Program-made: the position numbers and the translations under genes
Notes under the pieces: model-generated
Databases searched by the model: none
The model's input: only the letters and a program-made list of their open reading frames with translations
Told to the model about the DNA's origin: nothing
Shown here: in pieces, positions 1 to 7,078 of the stretch
How positions within the stretch are numbered: the stretch's first letter is position 1
Layout: each line of letters begins with the position of its first letter
IMG/VR virus record: IMGVR_UViG_3300021087_000056
Location: 1-30,600 of that record
Strand: one strand, 5' to 3'
DNA length: 30,600 nucleotides
From: a virus

Positions 1-153
1 CTCATCGTCTTTTATCATTTTTTTCCACTTGGTTAGGGTACTCTTGGCAGACTTAAGAGTCTTGGCATTGATCTTAAGTACATGACCTGCAACATATGCA
101 TCTGATATCTTGTAGGCGCCACTGTTGGTTTGGTATACGTAGTATGTCATCAT
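1..153 (-). CDS. 51-residue hypothetical protein, left-edge copy (stop codon outside window)
   Basis: This is the left-edge copy of the gene at 30425-30580, in the terminal overlap. The start ATG at 151-153 follows directly on another ATG, and all 51 codons are present; the stop would lie just beyond base 1. Residue 13 is Ala here and Thr in the right copy because of the two-base difference. The upstream gene's TGA (150-152) overlaps this ATG, which suggests translational coupling. Confidence 0.6.
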   Translation of the reverse strand, partial: MMTYYVYQTNSGAYKISDAYVAGHVLKINAKTLKSAKSTLTKWKKMIKDDE

Positions 154-173
154 TGTTTATTTTTTTTAAGTAA
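1..173. repeat. Left copy of terminal overlap (circle junction)
   Basis: Bases 1-173 match 30428-30600 base for base except at 117-118 (CG here, TA at 30544-30545). The simplest reading is that the sequence is a circular or circularly permuted genome written with a short overlap, giving a unit of 30427 bases. The difference turns a GGCGCC site into GGTACC and changes one residue of the 51-residue protein encoded there. A true direct terminal repeat on the packaged DNA is possible but would normally be identical at both ends. Confidence 0.9.
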
Positions 174-359
174 GTAATTATGTTTAACTATTCTGATAGT
201 ATTTCTAAGACATGATCCACAGCCATTGGGCTTTTTAGCTTCACCTGTTAGTCTGTTGTAAATGTCATAGAGATGTTGTCGAGTCATGGTGTCTAGTCTC
301 AAACTAGTGTACATGAGGTTCTCTCTTTGTTGTAACCATTGGTAGTCTTCGTTTGTCAT
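150..359 (-). CDS. Small CxxC protein, 69 residues, unknown function
   Basis: This encodes 69 residues from the ATG at 357-359. That start was chosen because it overlaps the TGA of the upstream gene (ATGA), as is usual in this operon; the open frame extends to 479 but the extra part lies inside the neighbouring coding region and is low-complexity. The C-terminal half holds a GCGSC motif (two Cys spaced CxxC) followed by a basic tail rich in Lys and Arg. A single CxxC pair could bind metal as a dimer or be redox active; neither is shown. Its stop overlaps the start of the 51-residue gene. It sits at the end of the early/middle operon just before the terminase genes. Confidence 0.7.
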   Translation of the reverse strand: MTNEDYQWLQQRENLMYTSLRLDTMTRQHLYDIYNRLTGEAKKPNGCGSCLRNTIRIVKHNYLLKKNKQ

Positions 360-607
360 ATCTTGTGTATTTGTCTGTTTATAATTTCTGCTGTGATGGC
401 TGCTATCCCAGATATAAATATACTTTGAGCGCCATGTGTAAATACAGTAAATCCTAATGTAACCCAAAATGTACTGCACATAACACAGTTAAATGGTTTA
501 CGATCTAGTTTTAACCTACTGAGTAGTGACTGATATAGAGGTGTTTCATGTATGAGGTTTACACATGAGGCTAGACCTACTATAGTAATAAGAGTTTTAA
601 AAATCAT
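356..607 (-). CDS. Small membrane protein with CxxC motif
   Basis: This encodes 83 residues. Two hydrophobic stretches (about residues 2-18 and 46-74) flank a soluble part containing NCVMC at about 40-44, a CxxC pair. This looks like a small inner-membrane protein with a Cys pair near the membrane face. The start ATG (605-607) overlaps the last codons of the sigma-like gene (stop at 597), and its TGA overlaps the next ATG. The function is unknown. A role in lysis or in changing the host envelope is possible from size and topology, but its position beside a regulatory gene rather than lysis genes argues for caution. Confidence 0.7.
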   Translation of the reverse strand: MIFKTLITIVGLASCVNLIHETPLYQSLLSRLKLDRKPFNCVMCSTFWVTLGFTVFTHGAQSIFISGIAAITAEIINRQIHKI

Positions 608-1142
608 AATCTATTCCTTGTTTTTTTAGTTCGAGTCTGATATATTGTTTGGCTTCGTCTACTGCATGTGAGATGCTATTTCTTGGTATACCTGTTTTAC
701 GAGCCAACTCTGAGTAGTTAGGTGTAATCATATACATTTGAAACAGAGTAGCTCTAAACCATAAACCAGTTTTATCACATGCCATGTCTTCTATAATACC
801 TTCTATTGCTGTGACTACATAATCCTGTTCATGGTCATACTCTTCATATGGTTGATTCAGTATGTTAGGATCTATGGCTAGTCTGTCATCTAAACTATGT
901 ACTCTGTTCTTTTGACGATACAGTGTATGGTACTGACTAGTCGATGAATTATAACTACGCCATATAATACCTGAGAGAAACTGCATGGCCTTACCAGCAT
1001 CTACTAGTTCTTGACCTCTTTCATGTTCCATAAACTCTGCGATGGCATAGTGTGCAACCTCTTCCCATTCATGATTACCTTTACATATCTTTTGAGCCAT
1101 AATGCATATGTCTTCGTAGCGCTCTGTTAAGAATTTATTCAA
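597..1142 (-). CDS. Sigma-70-like RNA polymerase sigma factor (putative)
   Basis: This encodes 181 residues. The N-terminal part (about residues 3-60) is helical and resembles sigma region 2. The C-terminal part (about 135-175) carries the helix-turn-helix pattern YSELARKTGIPRNSISHAV typical of sigma region 4, where NSISHAV would be the recognition helix. An acidic linker lies between. The start is TTG at 1140-1142, overlapping the upstream stop; an internal ATG (1098-1100) would remove part of the first helix, so TTG is preferred. Phages of Bacteroidota often carry such small sigma-like factors for late transcription. If it is active here it could direct polymerase to the late genes downstream. 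The call rests on the HTH pattern and layout, not on a database match. Confidence 0.55.
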   Translation of the reverse strand: MNKFLTERYEDICIMAQKICKGNHEWEEVAHYAIAEFMEHERGQELVDAGKAMQFLSGIIWRSYNSSTSQYHTLYRQKNRVHSLDDRLAIDPNILNQPYEEYDHEQDYVVTAIEGIIEDMACDKTGLWFRATLFQMYMITPNYSELARKTGIPRNSISHAVDEAKQYIRLELKKQGIDYDF

Positions 1143-1395
1143 ATCTTTCTAATATATCTTTTAACAACAGACAACGTTCGTATTGTTCTGTTGATTCTAA
1201 TCTTGTGATATCTGATGCGATCTCATCTAAGGCCTCTTCTAGTTGCATATTGTTACGATCATAATAGTACTCAAAGACAGTCTCTTGACATCTCTCTTTC
1301 ATCTCTTCGGTTTCGAGACAATAGTTATCGAATATCAATTCTGTTAGTTTACGTCTTCTCATCTCTGTCTTGTTTTCTAATATAACCTTCAGCAA
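1135..1395 (-). CDS. Hypothetical helical protein, 86 residues
   Basis: This encodes 86 residues, charged and predicted fully helical, with no recognised domain. The longest start (1395) overlaps the upstream gene by 47 bases; an internal ATG at 1360-1362 (MRRRKLTEL) reduces the overlap to 14 and may be the real start. The last codons overlap the TTG start of the sigma-like gene, so the two are probably translated in a coupled way. A partner of the sigma-like protein is a guess from position only. Confidence 0.6.
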   Translation of the reverse strand: MLKVILENKTEMRRRKLTELIFDNYCLETEEMKERCQETVFEYYYDRNNMQLEEALDEIASDITRLESTEQYERCLLLKDILERFE

Positions 1396-1831
1396 CTCTG
1401 CTAATTGAAAACTCTGTTACTTGATATGTATTCTTTCTGTATCTACCATGAGTCTCTGCTATTTTATCTTGCAGAATATTATGGTTAACACAACCTAAGA
1501 TATACATCCATATTAGACGTTCTCTTTCTCTCGAGAACTCAATGTACTCTACAGATTTCTGACGACCTCCACGGTTAGGTAGATATGGCAACTTAAATAT
1601 CAAAGTATGATCATATGGTTCGCCAAACTCCATTAGACCAGTTTCCTGTTCTTGTAACCATTTAACTAGACCGTCAGCTCTTTTATTACAGATAACACCT
1701 GCATCCTCTTTATGTAGACTGTACCAATCATCATGACCATACTTCATAGTTACTCTGTGAGCAAATGCAATTAGTAATAGTATTGATTCGTCTTTAACAT
1801 CTTTGGCCCAATATGGTATTTGTACTCTCAT
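1349..1831 (-). CDS. Hypothetical protein, 160 residues
   Basis: This encodes 160 residues with a mixed fold, many aromatic residues and a basic C-terminal third (about residues 125-160, ending RKQDRDEKT). I do not recognise a family. The start ATG (1829-1831) directly follows the TAG of the upstream gene without a spacer. Position in the small-gene cluster between the origin candidate and the sigma-like gene suggests a DNA- or transcription-related early or middle function, but nothing in the sequence proves it. Confidence 0.65.
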   Translation of the reverse strand: MRVQIPYWAKDVKDESILLLIAFAHRVTMKYGHDDWYSLHKEDAGVICNKRADGLVKWLQEQETGLMEFGEPYDHTLIFKLPYLPNRGGRQKSVEYIEFSRERERLIWMYILGCVNHNILQDKIAETHGRYRKNTYQVTEFSISRVAEGYIRKQDRDEKT

Positions 1832-2155
1832 CTATTTTAGTTTTTGGACAGCTGAGTGTAATTCATCTAGCTGCATTGATAATTTTGCTTTTTGTTCTTT
1901 AACCAGTTTACATAATTCAAAGGCCTCATAACCTTCTAAGTCTCGCATAGTCTCTTGTGACCATATCTCTAGTTCTCTTTGCATTGCGTCTAACTCTACG
2001 AGTTGTACCTGATGTGGTATCTGTTTTAAACGATCTGTTAAGGTGTTACCATAGTCATAGTAATACCAATCTCTGACATGTTTATGTTTACAGAAACGTA
2101 TAGCTTCTATTTCTAATAGGTCTAATGGTTTGAAGTAATCTGATTGATTGTACAT
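1832..2155 (-). CDS. Hypothetical protein, 107 residues, helical C-terminus
   Basis: This encodes 107 residues. The first 45 contain several Tyr, His and Trp residues (DWYYYDYG). The last 60 form one or two long charged helices (VKEQKAKLSMQLDELHSAVQ) with coiled-coil character. No family is recognised. It ends immediately before the next ATG and lies 27 bases after the preceding gene in the same operon. Confidence 0.65.
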   Translation of the reverse strand: MYNQSDYFKPLDLLEIEAIRFCKHKHVRDWYYYDYGNTLTDRLKQIPHQVQLVELDAMQRELEIWSQETMRDLEGYEAFELCKLVKEQKAKLSMQLDELHSAVQKLK

Positions 2156-2182
2156 ATTGTATATATTTGTATTTTTTAGTTG

Positions 2183-2419
2183 TTAATAATTGGGGTGGTC
2201 GATAATCTGTCGCACCAGTTGCTTTAGATGACGTTTAACTGTCTTGCCTTTGTGTTCATATTCTATTCGAATTAGTTGATCTCTAACCATGTCTCTGAGC
2301 AGTCTCTTGACTTGTATGTCTTTATGAGTCCACTCTCGAATATGTCTATCATTAGGATCTGACTTGATCAAGATGTTATCTAAAATAATTTGTTTATAGT
2401 GTACTAGTGTTGGTATCAT
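2183..2419 (-). CDS. Small basic protein, possible DNA-binding
   Basis: This encodes 78 residues, strongly basic (clusters such as HKGKTVKRHLKQLVRQ) and predicted helix-strand-helix. The stretch from about residue 28 to 65 could be a winged-helix-like fold, with IRIEYEHKGKTVKRH as the wing. It is the first gene after the 223-base gap with iteron-like repeats, which is a typical place for a replication or partition regulator that binds those repeats. That role is inference from charge and position; no family is recognised. Confidence 0.6.
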   Translation of the reverse strand: MIPTLVHYKQIILDNILIKSDPNDRHIREWTHKDIQVKRLLRDMVRDQLIRIEYEHKGKTVKRHLKQLVRQIIDHPNY

Positions 2420-2642
2420 GTTAGTTATACTTAGTTTGTTTAAAATGTTTAAAAGTAAAAAGTCTTACTTTTTCAGCCTTTTCAAGAACTGCACCAGATC
2501 CTACCACTAACAGTGGTTGAAAACTATGCAGGTTCTCCAGATAGGTTAAAAGTCTTACTATTAGATTATACTAGTATAAAAAAGCAACTGGTGAGTCCCA
2601 AACAGCATTTTACAGTAAATCTAAAGTAAGACTTTTTCACCA
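2420..2642. other. Non-coding gap with iteron-like repeats; candidate replication origin
   Basis: This 223-base gap separates the primase-helicase from the next operon. It holds three copies of AAAAGTCTTACT: direct at 2458-2469 and 2548-2559, inverted at 2625-2636. The outer copies extend to a perfect 15-base inverted pair (2457-2471 and 2623-2637). The first copy lies inside a hairpin with arms AAAAGTAA and TTACTTTT. A second hairpin, ACCACT-AAC-AGTGGT, lies in the middle. Iterons beside a primase-helicase gene are a common phage origin layout. It must also hold the promoter or read-through leader for the gene starting at 2419. No tRNA or open reading frame is seen here. Confidence 0.45.
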
Positions 2643-4865
2643 CTAAAAGATGTCCATGACAGTTTCTCTATCAAATATCCACCAATTACCTCTTCGAGTT
2701 GGTTGTTTTTCTAGAATCTTAGGGTATTTTGGATCGAATCGAAGACTATCAGGTCTTGTAATAGTTGTTGATCTATCCTTTTTAAACTCATTCTTCATAC
2801 ACATTTTAATCTCTTTATTATTAGGCATACCTTTTTTACCTAAACCTAACTGATCTTTGATTGAGTCTAAGTCTGCAAAACATTTATCTTGATCTTCGTG
2901 TATCTCAAAGTGTTTACAAATACTATCGAGTATCTGTTCATATAACTCTGAGTTTGAAAGGTCTTGCATAAATCCCTTTATCTTAGTAACATAATCTTCA
3001 GGTGCAAAATACAATCTACTGTGACTAGTATCTAGATTACCATCTTTATCTAACCTTAATTCAGGTGCTACATAAGTTAATAAGTAGTGTGCAAAGTGAC
3101 CCATTTCTGCTTCAACTTTTTCCTTATACTGACTGATTTTAGTAGTAGGTGCAGTATCCATTTCTCTAACCCAAAATCTAGTAGCCTTACCACTTAGATG
3201 TAATGCATCATAGTTATTAGATGAAAAAACAAATTTACTATGTATTGGTGATTTATACTGTTTACCATATTTAGGATTAACAGTCTGTTGTCCATTCTCA
3301 GTAATCCAATCCTTTAGATTATCCATCACTGCCTCTGGGTTTTTCCAATTACCAGATTCCTCAACAACTACTAATTGTGATTCAGCTAAAAAGTCTGTAA
3401 AGTCTGATTCTAATTGTTTACCGCCGATTTTTTTATAGGCTTGTTTACCAATTAAAGAGATTAAGATTTGAATAACTGATGTCTTACCACTCTCTTCACC
3501 ACCTACAAAAAGAATAGCAGGTAGTTTAGCTTCTGGATATAGGATTGAAATAGCACAGTACTGTAAAGCCATATCATACTGATCACCAAAACCATGACGT
3601 AGTCCTGTTTCTATAGTATCCCATTTACCAGGTGTAGCTTGCCAGTCTGGACGTATAAATCTATTCCTAGTTTTTCCATCTGCTCCTAAGTTATTCGGAA
3701 ACTGCTCAGAGGTATAATCAGGTTTATACCCAAACTTATCATATAATAAAGGTGGTGTACTACGACCTCCATAAAGTTTCTCAAACATAGTTTTAGTCCA
3801 TGGAATTAATTCATCAGTAACTGAATCTATTTTAAAGTATTCAGTACCAACTGCAAGATAGCGATCTATTTCTTCTGGTCTAAATTCTATTTCAGTCTTA
3901 GGTATATCATCTCTATCATAACCTCTACGCTTTCTTTCTAAGGCTTCTGATTCGTCTTGTGCTTTGTAATATTCTCTACGTTCTTCCATTGTAGGTACAT
4001 AGATAGGATCGCCATCTGCTTCAAAATTATTAGCTGACTTAATACCAGTTGAGACTTCACCAAACTTACTCATTAATAATGTATCTACTTCATCACCAGT
4101 TAAACCAGCTCTTAGTAAACAATAGACCATTTTAATCTGATAGTTATGTTTGTTACCATCTTCATATACGTCGTCCTTCATAAAGTATTTGATAATCCAA
4201 TCCCATTTAAGATCAGCATCTGCTTGCGAGTGTACACCGACATAATCAGTACGCACAGTAGGTACTTGAATAAAATCTAATGGATCTACATCATTCTTAG
4301 ATAACCACTCATCTAGCAGCTTTAAACTAGTACGTGCACCAATCCATTTAACTTTCTGAATTCTATCATGTATGTTTGGTCTCTTCTCACTTAATTCTAA
4401 TTTAGTGTTAACACCATAAGGACTACGAGTAAATCTACCAGGATCTTTACATGCTTCATCTATTTTACCACCGAATTTTTCAACCACAGTCTTCATAGCT
4501 TTAAAGTATGCAGTATACATAGTTCTATCACCTAAGTCATGATCTAATGCTACAATAAAATGTAATGATTTATTACTACTATCTACTATAGTTGAGAATG
4601 GTAGTCCACACTTCTTCATTATTTCTGCTTGATCTCTTTTACTAAAGTGATCCATCTCAAATAAGAAGTTACTAAAACGTGTAACATTTTTATAGCTTCG
4701 AGTAGTTCCTTTTTTCATAGGATTAATAGACACATACTCTTGTGATTCAGCAATCTTACTTACAGGAAATGTTTTGTTTTCGAATTTATGACCCATGCAA
4801 GTATACTCGCCTGAATTAAATAGGCAATCTATCCATTCTTTTGTTTGTTTAGTTTCTTTAGTCAT
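2643..4865 (-). CDS. Primase-polymerase / SF3 helicase fusion
   Basis: This encodes 740 residues. The N-terminal 200 resemble an archaeo-eukaryotic primase (PrimPol) domain: FLFEMDH at 67-73 as the metal-binding motif (E70, D72), SLH at 100-102 as the SxH nucleotide motif, and DEACKDPGRFTRSPYG at 136-151 as the third conserved block. The C-terminal half is a superfamily 3 helicase: Walker A GGEESGKTS at 455-463, Walker B LVVVEES at 498-504 and sensor FSSNN at 547-551. A charged linker (about 290-330) joins them. Such proteins prime and unwind DNA at the phage origin. It follows directly on the preceding gene (2 bases) and ends next to the iteron gap. No DNA polymerase gene is seen, so it probably works with the host replisome. 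Replacement of the first motif Asp by Glu is the only oddity. Confidence 0.9.
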   Translation of the reverse strand: MTKETKQTKEWIDCLFNSGEYTCMGHKFENKTFPVSKIAESQEYVSINPMKKGTTRSYKNVTRFSNFLFEMDHFSKRDQAEIMKKCGLPFSTIVDSSNKSLHFIVALDHDLGDRTMYTAYFKAMKTVVEKFGGKIDEACKDPGRFTRSPYGVNTKLELSEKRPNIHDRIQKVKWIGARTSLKLLDEWLSKNDVDPLDFIQVPTVRTDYVGVHSQADADLKWDWIIKYFMKDDVYEDGNKHNYQIKMVYCLLRAGLTGDEVDTLLMSKFGEVSTGIKSANNFEADGDPIYVPTMEERREYYKAQDESEALERKRRGYDRDDIPKTEIEFRPEEIDRYLAVGTEYFKIDSVTDELIPWTKTMFEKLYGGRSTPPLLYDKFGYKPDYTSEQFPNNLGADGKTRNRFIRPDWQATPGKWDTIETGLRHGFGDQYDMALQYCAISILYPEAKLPAILFVGGEESGKTSVIQILISLIGKQAYKKIGGKQLESDFTDFLAESQLVVVEESGNWKNPEAVMDNLKDWITENGQQTVNPKYGKQYKSPIHSKFVFSSNNYDALHLSGKATRFWVREMDTAPTTKISQYKEKVEAEMGHFAHYLLTYVAPELRLDKDGNLDTSHSRLYFAPEDYVTKIKGFMQDLSNSELYEQILDSICKHFEIHEDQDKCFADLDSIKDQLGLGKKGMPNNKEIKMCMKNEFKKDRSTTITRPDSLRFDPKYPKILEKQPTRRGNWWIFDRETVMDIF

Positions 4866-4866
4866 T

Positions 4867-5244
4867 TTATTTAATTGTTTTTAATTCATCTAATGCAGTT
4901 TGTAAAACTTTTACAAGTTGTTCTCTTTCAGATTGACCTTCTATAATAAGTTTAAAACCATGTTTAGTCCTATTAACTTGAATACTATCATAACCATACT
5001 CATGCATATAATCAGTTTCAATTTCTAGTTCTACTAAACCTCCATTACCGCCATCACCAGGTTTATATCCATTATGAACCAATCTCATATCTAAATAGTG
5101 TGCGCCTATAGTTTTTTGAGTTACTACTACTGTTTGATTACCATAAGTAGTTTTACCAGGTATTTCGTATGCTAAATAATTGCGATGATTAGTATCGTCT
5201 GGCCATACATCTTGTGATTCGTCTCTAATTGTTATTGCACTCAT
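4867..5244 (-). CDS. Hypothetical protein, 125 residues
   Basis: This encodes 125 residues, mostly beta-strand by pattern, with a Gly-rich loop PGDGGNGG near the middle and a short C-terminal helix. No family is recognised. It lies between the HTH protein (2-base gap) and the primase-helicase (1-base gap), so the three are one translation unit and it may serve in replication, for example as a single-strand-binding or accessory factor. That is inference from context; no OB-fold signature can be asserted by eye. Confidence 0.7.
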   Translation of the reverse strand: MSAITIRDESQDVWPDDTNHRNYLAYEIPGKTTYGNQTVVVTQKTIGAHYLDMRLVHNGYKPGDGGNGGLVELEIETDYMHEYGYDSIQVNRTKHGFKLIIEGQSEREQLVKVLQTALDELKTIK

Positions 5245-5246
5245 AA

Positions 5247-5648
5247 TTATTGGTTTTTAAATTTAGTTAGTAAATATCCTGATTCAAATGGTGCTCTCAT
5301 AATTCCACCACTCATCATAAATTTACTGATTACTCTTTTTACACTCGAAGTACTAATACTACATGCTTCTGCAATTGCATTAACAGATTGTGGCCATGTA
5401 GATCTGTGATGCATAAAAAGCAGTACTGCTTTCTCATACTGATTTAGATCTGACTCATAGATATAGTCTTGTTCTTCTGAGATTGAATCACCTCGTTTAG
5501 TATCAAACTCTTTGTCTTCTTTTAGTACTGGTTCCATCATAGGAGCCATAGCCTTTCTTAGTTCATCTCTTAGGCTTTCGATTGATTCGATTAAACCTTG
5601 TTTTGTTTCTACTCCATCTAAGAAGTAATTGATTTCCTGTTCATTCAT
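5247..5648 (-). CDS. Winged-helix/HTH DNA-binding protein, likely replication regulator
   Basis: This encodes 133 residues. The N-terminal half is acidic and helical. Residues about 70-125 fit a winged helix: YEKAVLLFMHHR, then AIAEACSISTSSVKRVISKFM as the helix-turn-helix, then a wing with GGIMRAPFESGYLL. This arrangement is typical of DnaD-like or replication-initiator DNA-binding domains in phages. It is the first gene of the replication operon, downstream of a palindrome at 5669-5686 that it might bind to control itself. Helicase loading or origin binding is likely, but no family is assigned with certainty. Confidence 0.7.
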   Translation of the reverse strand: MNEQEINYFLDGVETKQGLIESIESLRDELRKAMAPMMEPVLKEDKEFDTKRGDSISEEQDYIYESDLNQYEKAVLLFMHHRSTWPQSVNAIAEACSISTSSVKRVISKFMMSGGIMRAPFESGYLLTKFKNQ

Positions 5649-5668
5649 TGTATAAAAATTTATTTAGG

Positions 5669-5686
5669 TGTAACTTCGTTGTTACA
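5669..5686. promoter_or_regulatory. Palindrome, candidate operator of replication operon
   Basis: TGTAAC-TTCGTT-GTTACA is a perfect 6-base inverted repeat with a 6-base centre. It lies 21 bases before the ATG of the HTH gene and just downstream of a promoter-like pair. A dimeric regulator, possibly the HTH protein itself, could bind here. It shares the half-site GTTAC, in reversed order, with the palindrome at 7279-7296. Confidence 0.4.
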
Positions 5687-5689
5687 TTA

Positions 5690-5720
5690 ATTATATAGTA
5701 TATATCAACATAGTTTCAAA
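5690..5720 (-). promoter_or_regulatory. Candidate promoter of replication operon
   Basis: Read on the minus strand, TTTG (5717-5720) is followed after 19 bases by TATATAAT (5690-5697). The spacing and the TTTG fit the Bacteroidota -33/-7 layout, though the -7 box matches TANNTTTG only in part. The predicted transcript would start at the palindrome and lead into the HTH gene. The rest of this 155-base gap holds a weak hairpin (TAGTTCT / AGAACTA, 5761-5781) after the stop of the upstream gene. Confidence 0.3.
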
Positions 5721-5803
5721 AAAAAGACAGATTTCATAAAATATTTGATTTTTAGACTATTAGTTCTATTAGAAAGAACTATTTGTTTCATTATAGATAA
5801 GGA

Positions 5804-6295
5804 TTAGTTACTCATTTCCATAAACATTTGAGCGTCTTCACCAAAGATATCGTGCATTTGCTCGTCAGTATATGAATACAAAGCTTGTGGACCATAATAA
5901 TCAAAGTGATAATCTAAGTCTAAATAGACATCCGCTAAATCATCACATACCATTGATTTCTGTTCTACTCCTAAAAACATAACGTTATGACTAACGTCCC
6001 ATGATATTTGTTCTAATAATTCTTCACCATCTACGACTTTATCAGTTCTAAAGAATACTTCTGAGATTAGAGTTTCTCCATTCTTAGTTTCATAAGTTGT
6101 ATATCCATTATACGCTGCGGTAATTCCTTGATGTCTCCACATCTCTTGTGTGAATGTTGATACCCACTCTAATAGTTCTTCTTTGTCTTTGATATAGAAT
6201 ACATCAAATTTTAGTAAGTGTTCTACTTTAGCATCCTCATTCCATGATAATTGTTCTAATGCTTCGTTACGTTGTTCAGTTGAAATTGTTCTCAT
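5804..6295 (-). CDS. Acidic early protein, 163 residues, unknown function
   Basis: This encodes 163 residues, strongly acidic and rich in Tyr, Phe and Met. A short motif occurs twice, ALEQLSW near residue 12 and LLEQISW near residue 93, each followed by a similar stretch, which hints at an internal duplication. No family is recognised. It has its own copy of the early promoter cassette (6322-6387) and an A/T-rich leader. Small acidic proteins expressed separately at the start of a phage genome often act against host functions, sometimes as DNA mimics; that is a possibility only. Confidence 0.75.
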   Translation of the reverse strand: MRTISTEQRNEALEQLSWNEDAKVEHLLKFDVFYIKDKEELLEWVSTFTQEMWRHQGITAAYNGYTTYETKNGETLISEVFFRTDKVVDGEELLEQISWDVSHNVMFLGVEQKSMVCDDLADVYLDLDYHFDYYGPQALYSYTDEQMHDIFGEDAQMFMEMSN

Positions 6296-6321
6296 TTTGT
6301 TTTGTTTTTATTGATTAATTA

Positions 6322-6387
6322 ATTATTATACTACTAATATACCACTAATATTTGATATAAAAAAATTATTTAGCGTTTATTTTCAAA
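6322..6387 (-). promoter_or_regulatory. Early promoter cassette, copy A
   Basis: This is one of four near-identical elements. Read on the minus strand: an A/T block containing AAACGCTAAATAATTTTTTTAT, then TCAA, exactly ten variable bases, then TATATTAGTAGTATAAT, then the leader of the gene starting at 6295. The last part holds both a TATAAT and a TATATTAG box. The fixed spacing in all copies and position before a start codon support a promoter or activator-plus-promoter unit. Confidence 0.6.
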
Positions 6388-6392
6388 GTTTT

Positions 6393-6602
6393 TTATCCTT
6401 GCCATTCAGGTTGTACTGATTTTCTATGGCATTTGTATATTACTTGTTCAACACATCTAATATAACTCAAATTCTCATGTGAAATAAAGCAAGTGTTAGA
6501 ATGTTGTTCTAATCTAATATTGTGTTTTGTACAATACTCTTTTACGGGAAAGTAAATAGGATCAGTTTCAGTGTTGATTGTTGGACAAATTGTGTAATTC
6601 AT
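6393..6602 (-). CDS. Small Cys-containing early protein, 69 residues
   Basis: This encodes 69 residues with five Cys and several His (for example EYCTKHNIRLEQHSNTC and CVEQVIYKCH). The spacing does not form an obvious zinc finger. No family is recognised. It has its own copy of the early promoter cassette directly upstream and a Shine-Dalgarno-free leader, so it is expressed separately rather than as part of a coupled operon. An early anti-host role is possible from position only. Confidence 0.65.
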   Translation of the reverse strand: MNYTICPTINTETDPIYFPVKEYCTKHNIRLEQHSNTCFISHENLSYIRCVEQVIYKCHRKSVQPEWQG

Positions 6603-6628
6603 TTTGTTTAGTTTTATTTGTTATTGTT

Positions 6629-6694
6629 ATTATTACTCTACTATATTACCACAAATTATTGAGATAAAAAAATTATTTAGCGTTTATTTTTAAA
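6629..6694 (-). promoter_or_regulatory. Early promoter cassette, copy B
   Basis: This copy has the same block order as copy A: AAACGCTAAATAATTTTTTTAT, TCAA, ten bases, then a box diverged to TAATATAGTAGAGTAAT. It fills the gap between the stop at 6695 and the start at 6602. The following leader AATAACAATAACAAATAAAAC is nearly the same as in copy C. Confidence 0.6.
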
Positions 6695-7051
6695 TTATTT
6701 TGAATAAGATAAATCATAGAAAATAGGCTCTTCTGCATTTTGCTTTGCGAACTTTGCTTCAAGTCTATCTTCGCGGTCTAATTCATTTAGACGTGCTTTG
6801 TATGAGCCATTGAAACAATTAGTATCTATAGTTTGATGAATTGTTCCGTCTGATTGCCATTTACCTTCAGCAATTTGAGCATTGCGCATATCAAAGATAT
6901 AACCTTTATTTATTTTTGTGATGTTCATACCGACTTCTATAAATGCAGAGGTTTCGATAATTGTAATACGTGTAGGGTTTTTACCTAACTTTTTTAGGTT
7001 TTCAATAAAGCTTTCTAATACTAATACTGAGTTTTTGTTTTGATTTTTCAT
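6695..7051 (-). CDS. First early gene, hypothetical protein of 118 residues
   Basis: This encodes 118 residues. The N-terminus is helical and basic, the middle is beta-rich (ITIIETSAFIEVGMNITKI), and the C-terminus is charged. No family is recognised. It is the gene closest to the main control region and has two promoter cassettes upstream (C and D), so it should be the first and perhaps most strongly expressed gene after infection. The ATG at 7049-7051 follows an A-rich leader without a Shine-Dalgarno site. Confidence 0.7.
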   Translation of the reverse strand: MKNQNKNSVLVLESFIENLKKLGKNPTRITIIETSAFIEVGMNITKINKGYIFDMRNAQIAEGKWQSDGTIHQTIDTNCFNGSYKARLNELDREDRLEAKFAKQNAEEPIFYDLSYSK

Positions 7052-7078
7052 TTTTACTTGTTTTTATTTGTTATTGTT

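Noticed and set aside
360-479. Longer start for the 69-residue CxxC protein
   Set aside because: The extension is out of frame inside the neighbouring membrane-protein gene, and the ATGA overlap at 356-359 matches the pattern of this operon.
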